Positions 21,283 through 31,792 of a stretch of DNA of 64,000 nucleotides are shown piece by piece. A program made the position numbers and the translations under genes. Below the pieces are notes generated by a model. It searched no databases, was not told the origin of the DNA, and saw nothing but the letters and a program-made list of their open reading frames with translations. The stretch spans positions 1-64,000 of the forward strand of contig NZ_QLUV01000014.1 of NCBI RefSeq assembly GCF_003286075.1. The letters run 5' to 3'. Source of the DNA: Paracoccus endophyticus. Its GTDB lineage: Bacteria; Pseudomonadota; Alphaproteobacteria; Rhodobacterales; Rhodobacteraceae. How positions within the stretch are numbered: position 1 is the first letter of the stretch; each line of letters begins with the position of its first letter.

Positions 21283-21933
21283 ATGAACGACAGGATCGCA
21301 TTGATTACAGGGGCGTCGCGCGGACTTGGCGCGGCGATGGCGGAAAATCTGGGCGCGCGCGGCTGGCATGTCGTGGCCGTTGCCCGCACCGTCGGCGCGC
21401 TCGAGGAGCTGGACGACCGCATCCGCGCGGCCGGCGGATCGGCCACGCTGGCGCCCATGGACGTGGCCCTGCCGGATGCGATGATCCAGCTGGTGCAGGG
21501 CATCCAGGGACGCTGGGGCGGCGTCGATCTGTGGGTTCATGCGACCATCCACGCCGCACCCCTGTCGCCCATGCCGCACGTCGATCCCAAGGACATGGCC
21601 AAGTCCATCGCGGTCAACGTCGCCGCGACCCATGGCCTGATCGCGCTGGTCGAGCCGCTGTTGCGCGCGCGCGGGGGCACGGCGCTGTTTCTGGACGATC
21701 CGCGCGCGGGCCAGCCGTTTTTCGGCGCCTACGGGGCCACCAAGGCCGCGCAGACCGCGATGGCGAAAAGCTGGGCTGCCGAGACGGCGCGCCTGGGGCC
21801 CCGCGTCGTCGTCGAGACACCCGCGCCGATGCCGACGGCCACCCGCGCGCGCTTTTTCCCCGGCGAGAACCGCAGCGCCCTGACCCCCTGCGGGGCCGAG
21901 GCCGAGCGCATCCTGCGCGTGGTCCTCGACTGA
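21283..21933 (+). CDS. SDR-family protein with altered catalytic Ser
   Basis: A 216-residue Rossmann-fold protein. The cofactor motif is TGASRGLG (TGxxxGxG, about residues 9-16) and the YxxxK pair is in AYGATKAA. In classical SDRs a Ser lies about 13 residues before the Tyr, but here that segment reads LFLDDPRAGQPF, so Asp appears to take its place. The substrate is unknown, and it may be a weak or non-catalytic member. The ATG at 21283 gives the standard N-terminus (MNDRIALITG). Confidence 0.8.
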   Translation: MNDRIALITGASRGLGAAMAENLGARGWHVVAVARTVGALEELDDRIRAAGGSATLAPMDVALPDAMIQLVQGIQGRWGGVDLWVHATIHAAPLSPMPHVDPKDMAKSIAVNVAATHGLIALVEPLLRARGGTALFLDDPRAGQPFFGAYGATKAAQTAMAKSWAAETARLGPRVVVETPAPMPTATRARFFPGENRSALTPCGAEAERILRVVLD

Positions 21934-21951
21934 CGCAGGTGCCCTTGCGGC

Positions 21952-23445
21952 CTAAAGGCCGTAGATGCCGGTGAACTTGTCCTCGAGATAGTCAAGCAGC
22001 GGCCCGGCCGTCACCGGCGCGCCTGTCGCCTGCTCGATCAGGGCGCGCGGCTCGTAAAGGCCGCCGTGGCGTTGCAGGGTCTCGCGCAGCCACTCGACGG
22101 CCGGGCCGGCATCGCCGACGGCAAGGCTTGCGTCCAGGTCGGGCACCGCATCGCGCATCGCGGCGTTCAGGCAGCCGGCATAGACGTTCCCCAGCGCATA
22201 GGTGGGGAAATACCCGAACAGCCCGACGGACCAGTGAACATCCTGCAGCACGCCGTTGGCCGGACGGTCCACCGCGATGCCGAAATCCTTGAGGAAGCGG
22301 GCGTTCCAGGCCTCGACCAGATCATCGGTGGACAGCCGTCCCGCGATCAGGTCGCGTTCCAGGTCGAACCGCATCATGATGTGCAGGTTGTACTGCACCT
22401 CGTCGGCCTCGGTGCGGATGTGGCCGGGCGTGACCCGGTTGACGGTGCGATAGAACTGGTCCGCGTCGGACACCGACAGCGGACCCATCATGTCGGTCAT
22501 CCGTCTGTGCAGCCACCCGGTAAAGGCCCGGCCGCGGCCGATCTGGTTTTCATAGATCCGGCTCTGGCTTTCGTGGACGCCCATGGACACCCCGCGGCCC
22601 AGCGGCGTGAAGGCGTGGTCGCTGTCGATCGCCAGCTCATAGCTGGAATGGCCGACCTCGTGGATGGTGGAATAGATGCAGTTGAAAGGCTCGGTCTCGA
22701 CCACGCGGGTGGTGATCCGGCTGTCCTGCCAGCGCCCCGACGAAAACGGATGCACCGCCAGGTCCAGCCGCCCGCGGGTCCAGTCATAGCCGAAGGCCGT
22801 GGCGCAGGCCCGCGCCAGACGAAGTTGGCTTTTCTGCGGGAACCGGCCCTCCAGCGCGGCAGGCGGATCGTCGGCGCCCAGCACATCCTCGCGCAGGGCC
22901 ACCAGCCGGGGGCGCATGCTGTCGAACAGCGCCGCCAGGTCGGCCTGCGTCGCGCCGGGTTCATAGTCGTCCAGCAGCGCGTCATACGGATCGCCGCCGC
23001 CAAAGCCCGCCGCGACCAGCGCGTGGGCGGCGTCCTGCGTCAGGACCAGGATCGAATCGAGCGCCGGCAGGAAGGCCTCGGGCGTGTCGTTGGCGCGCGC
23101 CTCGGCCCAGATCCCCTGCGCCAGGCTGGTCTGGCGGGCCAGTTCCGTGGCCAGCGGCGCCGGAATGGCGCAGGCGCGCGCGTGATCGCGGGCGATCAGT
23201 TCGACGATGCGGGACTCGCGCGGGCTTTCGGGGCGCGCGGCGTCCAGCCACTCGCCGATGCGCGGGTCGGTGCGGCGGTCGTGCAGGACGGCAGCGATGG
23301 CGGCCGTCTCCTCGGACCGCTGCTCGGTCGCGCCGCGGGGCATGACGGTTTCCTGGTCCCAGCCCAGCCGCTCGGCGATCGACGACAGCGCCTCGGTCTG
23401 GCGCTGAAAGGCCAACAGGTCGTTCATGGCGGTCGGCTGGTTCAT
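21952..23445 (-). CDS. M32 family metallocarboxypeptidase
   Basis: A 497-residue zinc carboxypeptidase of the Taq/Pfu type. The zinc-binding HExxH is HEVGH in STIHEVGHSSYEL, with a downstream Glu in MGVHESQSRIYENQ, and GYFPTYALGNVYAG is a family block. It removes C-terminal amino acids from peptides in the cytoplasm. The ATG at 23445 is preceded by GGGGGAC and overlaps the ctaA stop by 4 bp, so translation is coupled. A second ATG six codons in is possible. Confidence 0.93.
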   Translation of the reverse strand: MNQPTAMNDLLAFQRQTEALSSIAERLGWDQETVMPRGATEQRSEETAAIAAVLHDRRTDPRIGEWLDAARPESPRESRIVELIARDHARACAIPAPLATELARQTSLAQGIWAEARANDTPEAFLPALDSILVLTQDAAHALVAAGFGGGDPYDALLDDYEPGATQADLAALFDSMRPRLVALREDVLGADDPPAALEGRFPQKSQLRLARACATAFGYDWTRGRLDLAVHPFSSGRWQDSRITTRVVETEPFNCIYSTIHEVGHSSYELAIDSDHAFTPLGRGVSMGVHESQSRIYENQIGRGRAFTGWLHRRMTDMMGPLSVSDADQFYRTVNRVTPGHIRTEADEVQYNLHIMMRFDLERDLIAGRLSTDDLVEAWNARFLKDFGIAVDRPANGVLQDVHWSVGLFGYFPTYALGNVYAGCLNAAMRDAVPDLDASLAVGDAGPAVEWLRETLQRHGGLYEPRALIEQATGAPVTAGPLLDYLEDKFTGIYGL

Positions 23446-24587
23446 CGGATCGTCCCCCGGACGCTGGTTTCATAGGGATAGCGTGCGTGATGGCGCGCCC
23501 GCAGGATCAGCACGAACAGCGCGACGGCGCCCAGCTGGTGGGCCAGCGCCTCGGGCAGCGGCGCGCCGCGCATGACGGTGGCGATGCCCAGCACGATCTG
23601 GAACGCGACCGCCGCCAGCATGACCGTGAAGACCCCGCGCGTCACGGGATGCGGCGACCGGCGGGCCCGCGCCCAGACCACCACGGCAAAGATCGCCAGC
23701 AGATAGCCCGCGATGCGGTGAGTGAACTGCACCGTCGCCGCGTTCTCGAAGAGGTTGCGCCAGCCCAGGGCCGGGTCCCAGATCGCGGCCGGAATCCATT
23801 CGCCGCCCATCTTCGGCCAGCCGGTGTACTGCCGGCCGGCGTCGATGCCCGCGACCAGCGCGCCGATCAGGATCTGGACGAACGCCAGATGCATCAGCCC
23901 CGTCGCCATCGAGAACAGCTTGCCCTCGCCGGCCCGGCGCGCCCGCAGCAGGGCCGCCTCGGGCCGCGACAGATGCAGCACGTACCACGCAATCAGCCCC
24001 AGGATGGAAAACGCCAGCCCCAGGTGCACCGCCAGCCGGTACGAGGCGACCGAGGTCATCCCCGGCGCCAGCCCCGAGCTGACCATCCACCAGCCCACGA
24101 CCCCCTGCAACCCGCCCAGCGCGCCCAGCGTCAGCAACCGCGGCGTCCAGCCCGCGGGCATGCGGCCGCTGGCCCACAGAAAGACGAACCCCAGCGCCCA
24201 GACCAGCCCGACCGCGCGGCCCAGCAGCCGATGCGCCCATTCCCACCAGTAGATCCGCTTGAACCCGGCCAGGTCCATCGTCGGGTTTTCCTCGCGGAAC
24301 TGGGGGATCTGCTGGTATTTGGCAAATTCGGTTTCCCACGCCGCCTGCCCGCTGGGCGGCAGCGTGCCGGTGACGGGCTTCCATTCGGTGATCGACAGCC
24401 CCGACCCGGTCAGGCGCGTGGCCCCCCCCAGCGCGATCATCGCCACCACCATGACGAACAGCACCACCAGCCACGCCCGGACCCAGCCGCGGGCGCCCCG
24501 GGGTGCTGTGTCGATCAGGCTGCCGGTGGGCGCGAGAGGCTGGGCCGCGGGGGCGGCCACCTCCTGGAAGATCGGGCGCTTGGCCAT
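23442..24587 (-). CDS. ctaA: Heme A synthase (COX15/CtaA family)
   Basis: A 381-residue polytopic membrane protein with about eight hydrophobic segments. The four conserved His positions are visible in EWAHRLLGR, LAVHLGLAF, FTHRIAGY and LAHQLGAVAL, which bind the heme b cofactor and the heme O substrate. It oxidises heme O to heme A for aa3-type cytochrome oxidase. The ATG at 24587 has AAGGAG at good spacing. It overlaps the M32 peptidase start. Confidence 0.95.
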   Translation of the reverse strand: MAKRPIFQEVAAPAAQPLAPTGSLIDTAPRGARGWVRAWLVVLFVMVVAMIALGGATRLTGSGLSITEWKPVTGTLPPSGQAAWETEFAKYQQIPQFREENPTMDLAGFKRIYWWEWAHRLLGRAVGLVWALGFVFLWASGRMPAGWTPRLLTLGALGGLQGVVGWWMVSSGLAPGMTSVASYRLAVHLGLAFSILGLIAWYVLHLSRPEAALLRARRAGEGKLFSMATGLMHLAFVQILIGALVAGIDAGRQYTGWPKMGGEWIPAAIWDPALGWRNLFENAATVQFTHRIAGYLLAIFAVVVWARARRSPHPVTRGVFTVMLAAVAFQIVLGIATVMRGAPLPEALAHQLGAVALFVLILRARHHARYPYETSVRGTIR

Positions 24588-24638
24588 GGTCGGCTCCTTG
24601 CGATTGCGGGCGGACATTGGCCGCGACGCCCCGAAAGG

Positions 24639-25388
24639 TCAATCGCGGGGGGGCGTCCATGTCAGCTGGCGGATCATGCCGTGAAAGATCTGCACGTCGG
24701 CGCGGGTCAGCGGCAGGCGCGACCACAGGTTGCGCAGCGTCAGCCGCATGGTCGCCGCCTTGTCGGGGGGAAAGAAGAACCGCGCGGCGTTCAGCCTCTC
24801 CTCCCAGTGGTCGGCCAGGCGCTCGATCTCCAGCCGGGTGGCGGGGACCTCGCCGGGGGGGCGGCGGCCGGCGGGCGCGGGCTGCGCGGGCAAGGCCTCG
24901 CGGCCCCACTCATAGCCCATCAGCAACACCGCCTGCGCCAGGTTCAGGGACGGAAACTCGGGGTTCACCGGCACGGTCACGATGGCGCTGGCGCGGGCGA
25001 TCTCGTCATTCTCAAGCCCCGCGCGCTCGGGGCCGAAGATCAGCGCGAGGCGCCGATCCCCGGCGGTCAGGCCCCGCGCCTCGGCCATGGCGGTGGCGGG
25101 GGTGTGGACGGGCTTGGTCAGTTCGCGCCCGCGGGCGGTGGTGGCATAGGCGACGTGGACGTCCTCCATCGCGTCGGCCAGCGTGGCGAACACCCGTGCC
25201 CTGTCCAGAACCTGCCCGGCCGCCCCCGAGGCCATCGCCACCGCGCGCGGGTTCGGCCAGCCGTCGCGGGGGGCGACCAGCCGCATCTCGGTCAGGCCGA
25301 AGTTCAGCATCGCGCGCGCGGCCGCGCCGATGTTCTCGCCCATCTGGGGGCGCACGAGGATGACGACAGGCGGCACGCTGTGGGACAT
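24639..25388 (-). CDS. trmJ: TrmJ-like tRNA 2'-O-methyltransferase (SpoU/SPOUT)
   Basis: A 249-residue SpoU-class methyltransferase. Motif 1 is RPQMGENIGAAARAMLNFGL near the start, motif 2 is ALIFGPERAGLENDE and motif 3 is SLNLAQAVLLMGYE. This subgroup modifies ribose at position 32 of several tRNAs. The ATG at 25388 gives the typical N-terminus. It lies 51 bp upstream of ctaA on the same strand. Confidence 0.9.
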   Translation of the reverse strand: MSHSVPPVVILVRPQMGENIGAAARAMLNFGLTEMRLVAPRDGWPNPRAVAMASGAAGQVLDRARVFATLADAMEDVHVAYATTARGRELTKPVHTPATAMAEARGLTAGDRRLALIFGPERAGLENDEIARASAIVTVPVNPEFPSLNLAQAVLLMGYEWGREALPAQPAPAGRRPPGEVPATRLEIERLADHWEERLNAARFFFPPDKAATMRLTLRNLWSRLPLTRADVQIFHGMIRQLTWTPPRD

Positions 25389-25576
25389 GGCGCGATCTAC
25401 CCCGCGGCCGCGTCCGGGGACAAGCGCCAGCGACGTCGGCGTGGCCGAATACGCCGGGGCCGCATACCCAAGGGCCGGCATTCCGGGATCGCACGGCACG
25501 CGGGCAAGGGGCAGCGCCCCCCTTTCAAGGAACCCGCCGCTGCGCTATCTGCCTGACATTCCCGGAAAGGACCGCC

Positions 25577-26179
25577 ATGGACGCGCCGCAGCTTTACCTG
25601 ATCGCCCCGACGCTGATCCCCGCGTCCGAGATGGCCGCGCGGCTGGCGGCGGTGCTGGACACGCATCCCGTTGCCTGCCTGCGGCTGCCGGGCGCCGGCG
25701 ACGAGGGCGAGCTGGCGCGGCTGGCCGACCTGGCCCGCGACATCGCGCACGCCCGCGACGTCGCCGTGGTGATCGAGAACCATATTCCGCTGGCGCGCGC
25801 CCACGGACTGGACGGGGTGCATCTGACCGACGGCGCGCGCAGCGTCCGCTATGCCCGCAAGGAACTGGGGGCCGACGCCATCGTCGGCGCCTTCTGCGGC
25901 ACCTCGCGCCACGAGGGGATGAGCGCGGGCGAGGCCGGCGCCGACTATGTGGCGTTCGGTCCCTGCGGGTCCACCGCCCTGGGCCGCGGCACGCCGGTCG
26001 ATCTGGACCTGTTCCAGTGGTGGTCCGACGTGGTCGAGGTTCCGGTCGTCGCCGAAGGCGCGCTGGACGCCGCGCTGATCCGCAGCCTGTGGACCATCGC
26101 CGACTTCATCGCCGTCGGCCCCGAGATCTGGTCGGCCGCCGACCCTGCCGCGGCCCTGTCGGGCCTGTGGCCTGCCTGA
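25577..26179 (+). CDS. ThiE/TenI-like TIM-barrel protein
   Basis: A 200-residue alpha/beta protein of the thiamine-phosphate-synthase/TenI superfamily. Recognisable positions are [41 protein letters not shown] and a VVAEGALD strand. Canonical ThiE has HxGQxDLP and a pyrimidine site, but here the equivalent reads HLTDG, so it may not make thiamine phosphate. It lies upstream of guaA on the same strand, with no thiamine genes nearby. The family is confident but the function is not. Confidence 0.72.
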   Translation: MDAPQLYLIAPTLIPASEMAARLAAVLDTHPVACLRLPGAGDEGELARLADLARDIAHARDVAVVIENHIPLARAHGLDGVHLTDGARSVRYARKELGADAIVGAFCGTSRHEGMSAGEAGADYVAFGPCGSTALGRGTPVDLDLFQWWSDVVEVPVVAEGALDAALIRSLWTIADFIAVGPEIWSAADPAAALSGLWPA

Positions 26180-26240
26180 GCGTCCCGGTCCTGCGCGCGG
26201 GCGCTTGCCCGGCGCGGGGTTGCATCGTAAGCCGCTGGCC

Positions 26241-27796
<1,556 letters not shown>

Positions 27797-27800
<4 letters not shown>

Positions 27801-28168
27801 GCCAGCATCCCGCGGGCCACGCGCCCGGCTGCGGCTGCGGCCACCATGGCGCCGTGGTCGCCGATCCCCACGCCGCACGGACCGGCGCGCAGGTGTCGCT
27901 GACGGGGCAACTGGTCTGCGCCGACGTGGCGCAGATGCTGGCGGTGCTGGACCACGCGGGGGACCATATCGCCGCAAGCCGGGCCGAGCCGGGTTGCTTG
28001 CAGTTCGACCTGTGGCAGACCGACGAGCCGCTGGTCTTTGCGCTGGCGGAACGCTTTGCCGACCCGGACGCCTATCGCGCCCACCAGGCGCGCGCCCGCG
28101 CGACCCCCTGGCACGCCGCGACGGCCGGCGTGGAACGGCGCGGCTTCGACCGGCGCGGGCTGGACTGA
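27797..28168 (+). CDS. ABM-domain protein with His/Cys-rich N-terminus
   Basis: A 123-residue protein. Residues about 30-110 look like an antibiotic-biosynthesis-monooxygenase (ABM) fold of the quinol monooxygenase type ([26 protein letters not shown]). It starts with a short segment carrying His 4, His 8, Cys 12, Cys 14, His 16 and His 17, which looks able to bind metal and is not part of the ABM domain. It overlaps the guaA stop by 4 bp. The substrate is unknown. Confidence 0.7.
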
Positions 28169-28339
28169 CGCCCACGCCGCAGGCGCCGGCCGGCCAGGGC
28201 AGCGGGCGGCCGTTGATCGTCGAGCAGGACAGGCAAGGTGCCCGGCTTTCGACCTCGGCCCTGCCGAAACGCCACCGTATCGCCCTCGGTCGAGAGCAGG
28301 TCCGGCGCCATCTGCTCAGGCAGGCGGCGCAGCCTCCGC

Positions 28340-29260
28340 TCAGGCCGGCGCGGGGTGCTGCAGGCTGTCGGGGCGCTGGACGCGAACCCGGATGATCCGG
28401 CGCGCGTTGGCGTCCACGACCTCGAACGCCACGCCGCTTTCGTGGACAATCGTCTCGCCCCGCGCCGGCACGCGCCCCGCCAGCATGAAGATCAGCCCGC
28501 CCAGCGTGTCGATCTCTTCCTCGTATTCGCCGCTGACCAGCCGGACCCCGATCTCTGCCTCGACCGCGCCGATGGGGGCGCGGGCCAGCACGAGCCAATG
28601 GCCGGGACGCTCCTGCGTCCACAGCGGTTCGTCGCCGTCGTCGTGCTCGTCGTCGATCTGCCCGATGACCTGCTCGATCAGGTCCTCGATGGTGATCAGC
28701 CCGTCCACGCCGCCGTATTCGTCGATCACCAGCGCCATGTGGATGCGTTTCTGCTGCATCTGCTGCAGCAGCGCGCCGATCGGCATGGTGCCCGGCACAT
28801 ACAGCAGCGGCCGCAGCAACGGCCGCAGGGCAAAGCGCGGCGTGGGCGGGCGCGCCCCGAACCCGTGCTTGAGCGCGAGGTCCTTGAGGTGCACCAGCCC
28901 CAGCGGATGGTCCAGCTCGCCGCGATGGACGGGCAGGCGCGAATAGCCGTGTTCGCGGAACACCTCGACCAGCTCGGGCAGCCCCACGTTGACCGGAACC
29001 GATACGATGTCGGCGCGGGTGACGGCCACGTCATCAACAGATTTTCGGCGCAGGTTCAGCAGGTTGGGCGCGTGGGCCGATGTCGCGGCCTCCATCAGCG
29101 AAGGGGGCGCATCGTCGCCGTTGTCCGCCGCGCCGCCCAGCCGGTTCAGCACGCGGCCCAGAAAGCCACGGGGCCGGGGCTGGTCGCGATCCTCGGTCTC
29201 CTCGCCCCAGCCCGGGGGGTCGGGCGGGGAAACCGGGTCGCTACTTCGGGGATCGCTCAT
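28340..29260 (-). CDS. CBS-pair/CorC_HlyC domain protein (hemolysin-like)
   Basis: A 306-residue soluble protein with a charged N-terminus, a CBS pair (about residues 70-205, including YSRLPVHRGELDHPLGLVHLKDL and VIDEYGGVDGLITIEDLIEQ) and a C-terminal CorC/HlyC transporter-associated domain (about 215-295). It lacks the DUF21 membrane domain, as in CorC. It is commonly called hemolysin, but a role in metal-ion homeostasis is more likely. It overlaps ybeY by 4 bp. The usual phoH-ybeY-corC-lnt order stops here, with no lnt downstream. Confidence 0.9.
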   Translation of the reverse strand: MSDPRSSDPVSPPDPPGWGEETEDRDQPRPRGFLGRVLNRLGGAADNGDDAPPSLMEAATSAHAPNLLNLRRKSVDDVAVTRADIVSVPVNVGLPELVEVFREHGYSRLPVHRGELDHPLGLVHLKDLALKHGFGARPPTPRFALRPLLRPLLYVPGTMPIGALLQQMQQKRIHMALVIDEYGGVDGLITIEDLIEQVIGQIDDEHDDGDEPLWTQERPGHWLVLARAPIGAVEAEIGVRLVSGEYEEEIDTLGGLIFMLAGRVPARGETIVHESGVAFEVVDANARRIIRVRVQRPDSLQHPAPA

Positions 29261-29814
29261 GCCTGTGCAGTCTCATAGGGATCGGGGATGCCAAGACGTG
29301 CCAGGATGGAACGCTCGGCGTCCTCCATGGTTTCCGCGTCCGCGTCGATCTCGTGGTCATAGCCGGCCAGATGCAGGATCGCATGGACCAGCAGGTGGGT
29401 GACGTGGTCGGCGATCGGCTTGTCCTGGTCGGCCGCCTCTCGTGCGCAGGTGTCGAAGCTGATCGCGATGTCACCCAGTTCGGGGCCGTCCGGGGGCGCA
29501 GGCGGGGCGCCCGGCGCGCGCGGGGCGGGATCGGCGGACGGCCAGCTCAGCACGTTGGTGGGCGACGGCTTGCCGCGGAAATGGTCGTTCAGCGTGGCGA
29601 TGCGCGCGTCGTCGCATCCCATCACGACGATCTCGACCTGGTCGATGCCCAGATACTGCGTCGCGGCGATGGCGGCGCGGTTCGCCAGCGCGCCCAGATC
29701 GACGTCCAGCCAGCGCTCGTCCTCGATCACCAGGTCGACGGGCGCGGACTGGTCCCCTGCGCCGTCGGTCGCCGGGGCGTCATGCCACGTCGTGCCGCGT
29801 GTCTCGTCCGTCAT
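29257..29814 (-). CDS. ybeY: Endoribonuclease YbeY
   Basis: A 185-residue metallo-RNase with the zinc motif H-x3-H-x5-H visible in HLLVHAILHLAGYDH (about residues 138-152), preceded by TNVLSWP. It matures the 3' end of 16S rRNA and takes part in late 70S ribosome quality control. It lies between phoH (28 bp upstream) and corC (4-bp overlap), the usual cluster. A Pro-rich insertion (PAPRAPGAPPAPPDG) near residue 100 is longer than in enterobacteria. Confidence 0.95.
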   Translation of the reverse strand: MTDETRGTTWHDAPATDGAGDQSAPVDLVIEDERWLDVDLGALANRAAIAATQYLGIDQVEIVVMGCDDARIATLNDHFRGKPSPTNVLSWPSADPAPRAPGAPPAPPDGPELGDIAISFDTCAREAADQDKPIADHVTHLLVHAILHLAGYDHEIDADAETMEDAERSILARLGIPDPYETAQA

Positions 29815-29841
29815 GCCGTGCCCCCGGTCCTCTGCCGCGCC

Positions 29842-30900
29842 CTATGCATCGCGGCCCCGGCGCCAGCTGTCGCGCAGCGGGGGCGTGCCGCCGTCGCCTG
29901 CGGCTGCGGCGCGGGCCTGGGCTGTTTCGTCGTCGCTGTCCCAGGCCTGGATGATCCGCGCCACCAGCTTGTGGCGCACCACGTCCGACGAGGTGAAATA
30001 GCTGAACGAGATCCCCGGCACGCCCTTGAGGATGCGCTCGGCCTCGGAGAGGCCCGACGCCACGCCGCGCGGCAGGTCCACCTGCGTCCTGTCGCCGGTC
30101 ACGACCATGCGCGAGCCTTCGCCCAGGCGCGTCAGGAACATCTTCATCTGCATGGTCGTTGCGTTCTGCGCCTCGTCCAGGACGACAAAGGCGTTCGACA
30201 GCGTCCGGCCGCGCATGAAGGCCAGGGGCGCGATCTCGATGCGCTTTTCCTCCATCAGCTTCTGCATCTGCTTGGCGGGCAGAAAGTCGTTCAGCGCGTC
30301 GTACAGCGGCTGCATGTAGGGATCGACCTTCTCCTTCATGTCGCCGGGCAGGAACCCCAGCCGCTCGCCCGCCTCGACCGCGGGGCGCGACAGGATGATC
30401 TTGTCCACGTGCCCCCCCGCCAGCATGGTGACGCCGACCGCGACGGCCAGATAGGTCTTGCCCGTGCCCGCCGGGCCGATGCCGAAGGCCAGTTCGTGCC
30501 CGAACAGGTTGCGGACATAGTCCTTCTGCGCCTCGGTGCGCGGCTCGACGGTCTTCTTGCGGGTCCGCAGCTCGATGGGTCCGGCGGCGAACATCTCAAG
30601 CTGTTCGGCAGGCGTCAGGCTGGGGGCGTCCGTGTCCGTGCCCATCCGCAGCCCGGCCTCGACCTCGGCCAGTTCGACCGGCTTGCCCTGTTCCAGCCGC
30701 GCATAAAGGTTGCGCAGCAGGGCGGCGGCCTCGGCCTGCGCCTCGGCCGGGCCGACCAGCGCCAGCAGGTTGCCGCGGCGCAGGATATGCACCCCAAGCG
30801 CCTGCTCGATGCGGGCCAGATGGCGGTCGTGCGGGCCGCACAGGTCGATCAGCAGCCTGTTGTCAGGCAATTCCAGCAGGGTTTCGCCGGCATGGGGCAT
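29842..30900 (-). CDS. phoH: PhoH family ATPase
   Basis: A 352-residue P-loop protein with Walker A GPAGTGKT (about residues 137-145), Walker B FVVLDEAQN and the family blocks ILSRPAVEAGERLGFLPGD and TGDRTQVDLP. It is a PhoH/PhoL-like NTPase thought to act with YbeY in RNA metabolism. The start is uncertain. The ATG at 30900 precedes ETLLELPDNRLLIDLCG, which is near the normal N-terminus, but in-frame TTG codons lie up to about 30 bp upstream. Confidence 0.92.
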   Translation of the reverse strand: MPHAGETLLELPDNRLLIDLCGPHDRHLARIEQALGVHILRRGNLLALVGPAEAQAEAAALLRNLYARLEQGKPVELAEVEAGLRMGTDTDAPSLTPAEQLEMFAAGPIELRTRKKTVEPRTEAQKDYVRNLFGHELAFGIGPAGTGKTYLAVAVGVTMLAGGHVDKIILSRPAVEAGERLGFLPGDMKEKVDPYMQPLYDALNDFLPAKQMQKLMEEKRIEIAPLAFMRGRTLSNAFVVLDEAQNATTMQMKMFLTRLGEGSRMVVTGDRTQVDLPRGVASGLSEAERILKGVPGISFSYFTSSDVVRHKLVARIIQAWDSDDETAQARAAAAGDGGTPPLRDSWRRGRDA

Positions 30901-31057
30901 GGCAGCGGGGGAGGTGGGGGTCAGACCCAAAGGTGCCTCATGTTCAAGGGGACGCGGAAAACCGACGGTTGCATGGTCGCAAGCGCGGCGGGCCGTGGCA
31001 AGGGCAAGTCTCGGCGCGGTGTCATCATGGTGCGAGGCGGCTGCGGGGCGACGCGCA

Positions 31058-31792
31058 TCACTCTGCGGGCCGTCCCTCGACAAAGGCGCGCAGGACAGGG
31101 TCGCCCGCGCTGTCCATGTCGGCCACCGGACCCTGCCAGCGCAGACGCCCGGCGTCCAGCATCGCGACGCGGTCAGCGATGGCACGGACGCTGTCCATGT
31201 CGTGCGTGATGGTGACGGCCGTGGCCCCGGTTTCCGTGACGATGCCGCGGATCAGGGCGTTGATCCCGGCCGCGCGCTGCGGGTCCAGCCCCGTGGTCGG
31301 CTCGTCGAAGAACAGCACGCCCGGATCGGCCGCGATGGCGCGCGCCAGCCCCACGCGCTTGCGCATGCCCCCCGACAGGTCGGACGGCATGCGGTCCGCG
31401 ACCTCGGGGCCCAGCCCGACACGCGCCAGCTTTTCGATGGCGCGCGCGCGGGCCGCAGGGGCGGGCATGGCGCGCAGCAGGCGAAAGGCCACGTTGCGCC
31501 AGACCGGCAGGCTGTCAAACAGCGCCGCCGTCTGGAACAGCATCCCGAAGTCCTGCATGAAGCGCGCCCGCACCGGGGCGGTCGCCAGCGCGCCGTTCAG
31601 CCGGATGGTGCCGGCGTCGGCCTCCTCCAGGCCCAGGACGGTGCGCAGCAGGACCGACTTGCCCGACCCCGACCCGCCGATCACGACCAGGCTTTCGCCG
31701 CGGGCAAGGTCCAGGTCCACGCCGTCAAGCACGCGGTTGGGGCCGAAGGCCTTGGCCAGGCCCCGCGTCTCGATCACCGGGGACGGGGTCAT
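31058..31792 (-). CDS. mlaF: MlaF-like ABC transporter ATP-binding protein
   Basis: A 244-residue ABC ATPase with Walker A GGSGSGKS, Q-loop LFQTAALFDSL, signature LSGGMRKRVGLARA, Walker B VLFFDEPTTGLDP and the H-loop in TITHDMDS. LFQ-AALFDSL and GMRKR are typical of the Mla/Ttg2 lipid-transport subfamily. It overlaps the mlaE stop by 4 bp. No MCE-domain (MlaD) gene follows, and phoH is next. Confidence 0.9.
   Translation of the reverse strand: MTPSPVIETRGLAKAFGPNRVLDGVDLDLARGESLVVIGGSGSGKSVLLRTVLGLEEADAGTIRLNGALATAPVRARFMQDFGMLFQTAALFDSLPVWRNVAFRLLRAMPAPAARARAIEKLARVGLGPEVADRMPSDLSGGMRKRVGLARAIAADPGVLFFDEPTTGLDPQRAAGINALIRGIVTETGATAVTITHDMDSVRAIADRVAMLDAGRLRWQGPVADMDSAGDPVLRAFVEGRPAE

Noticed and set aside
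28169-28339. Search for lnt (apolipoprotein N-acyltransferase) after corC
   Set aside because: The 171-bp gap is too short and has no matching frame. lnt must be elsewhere.
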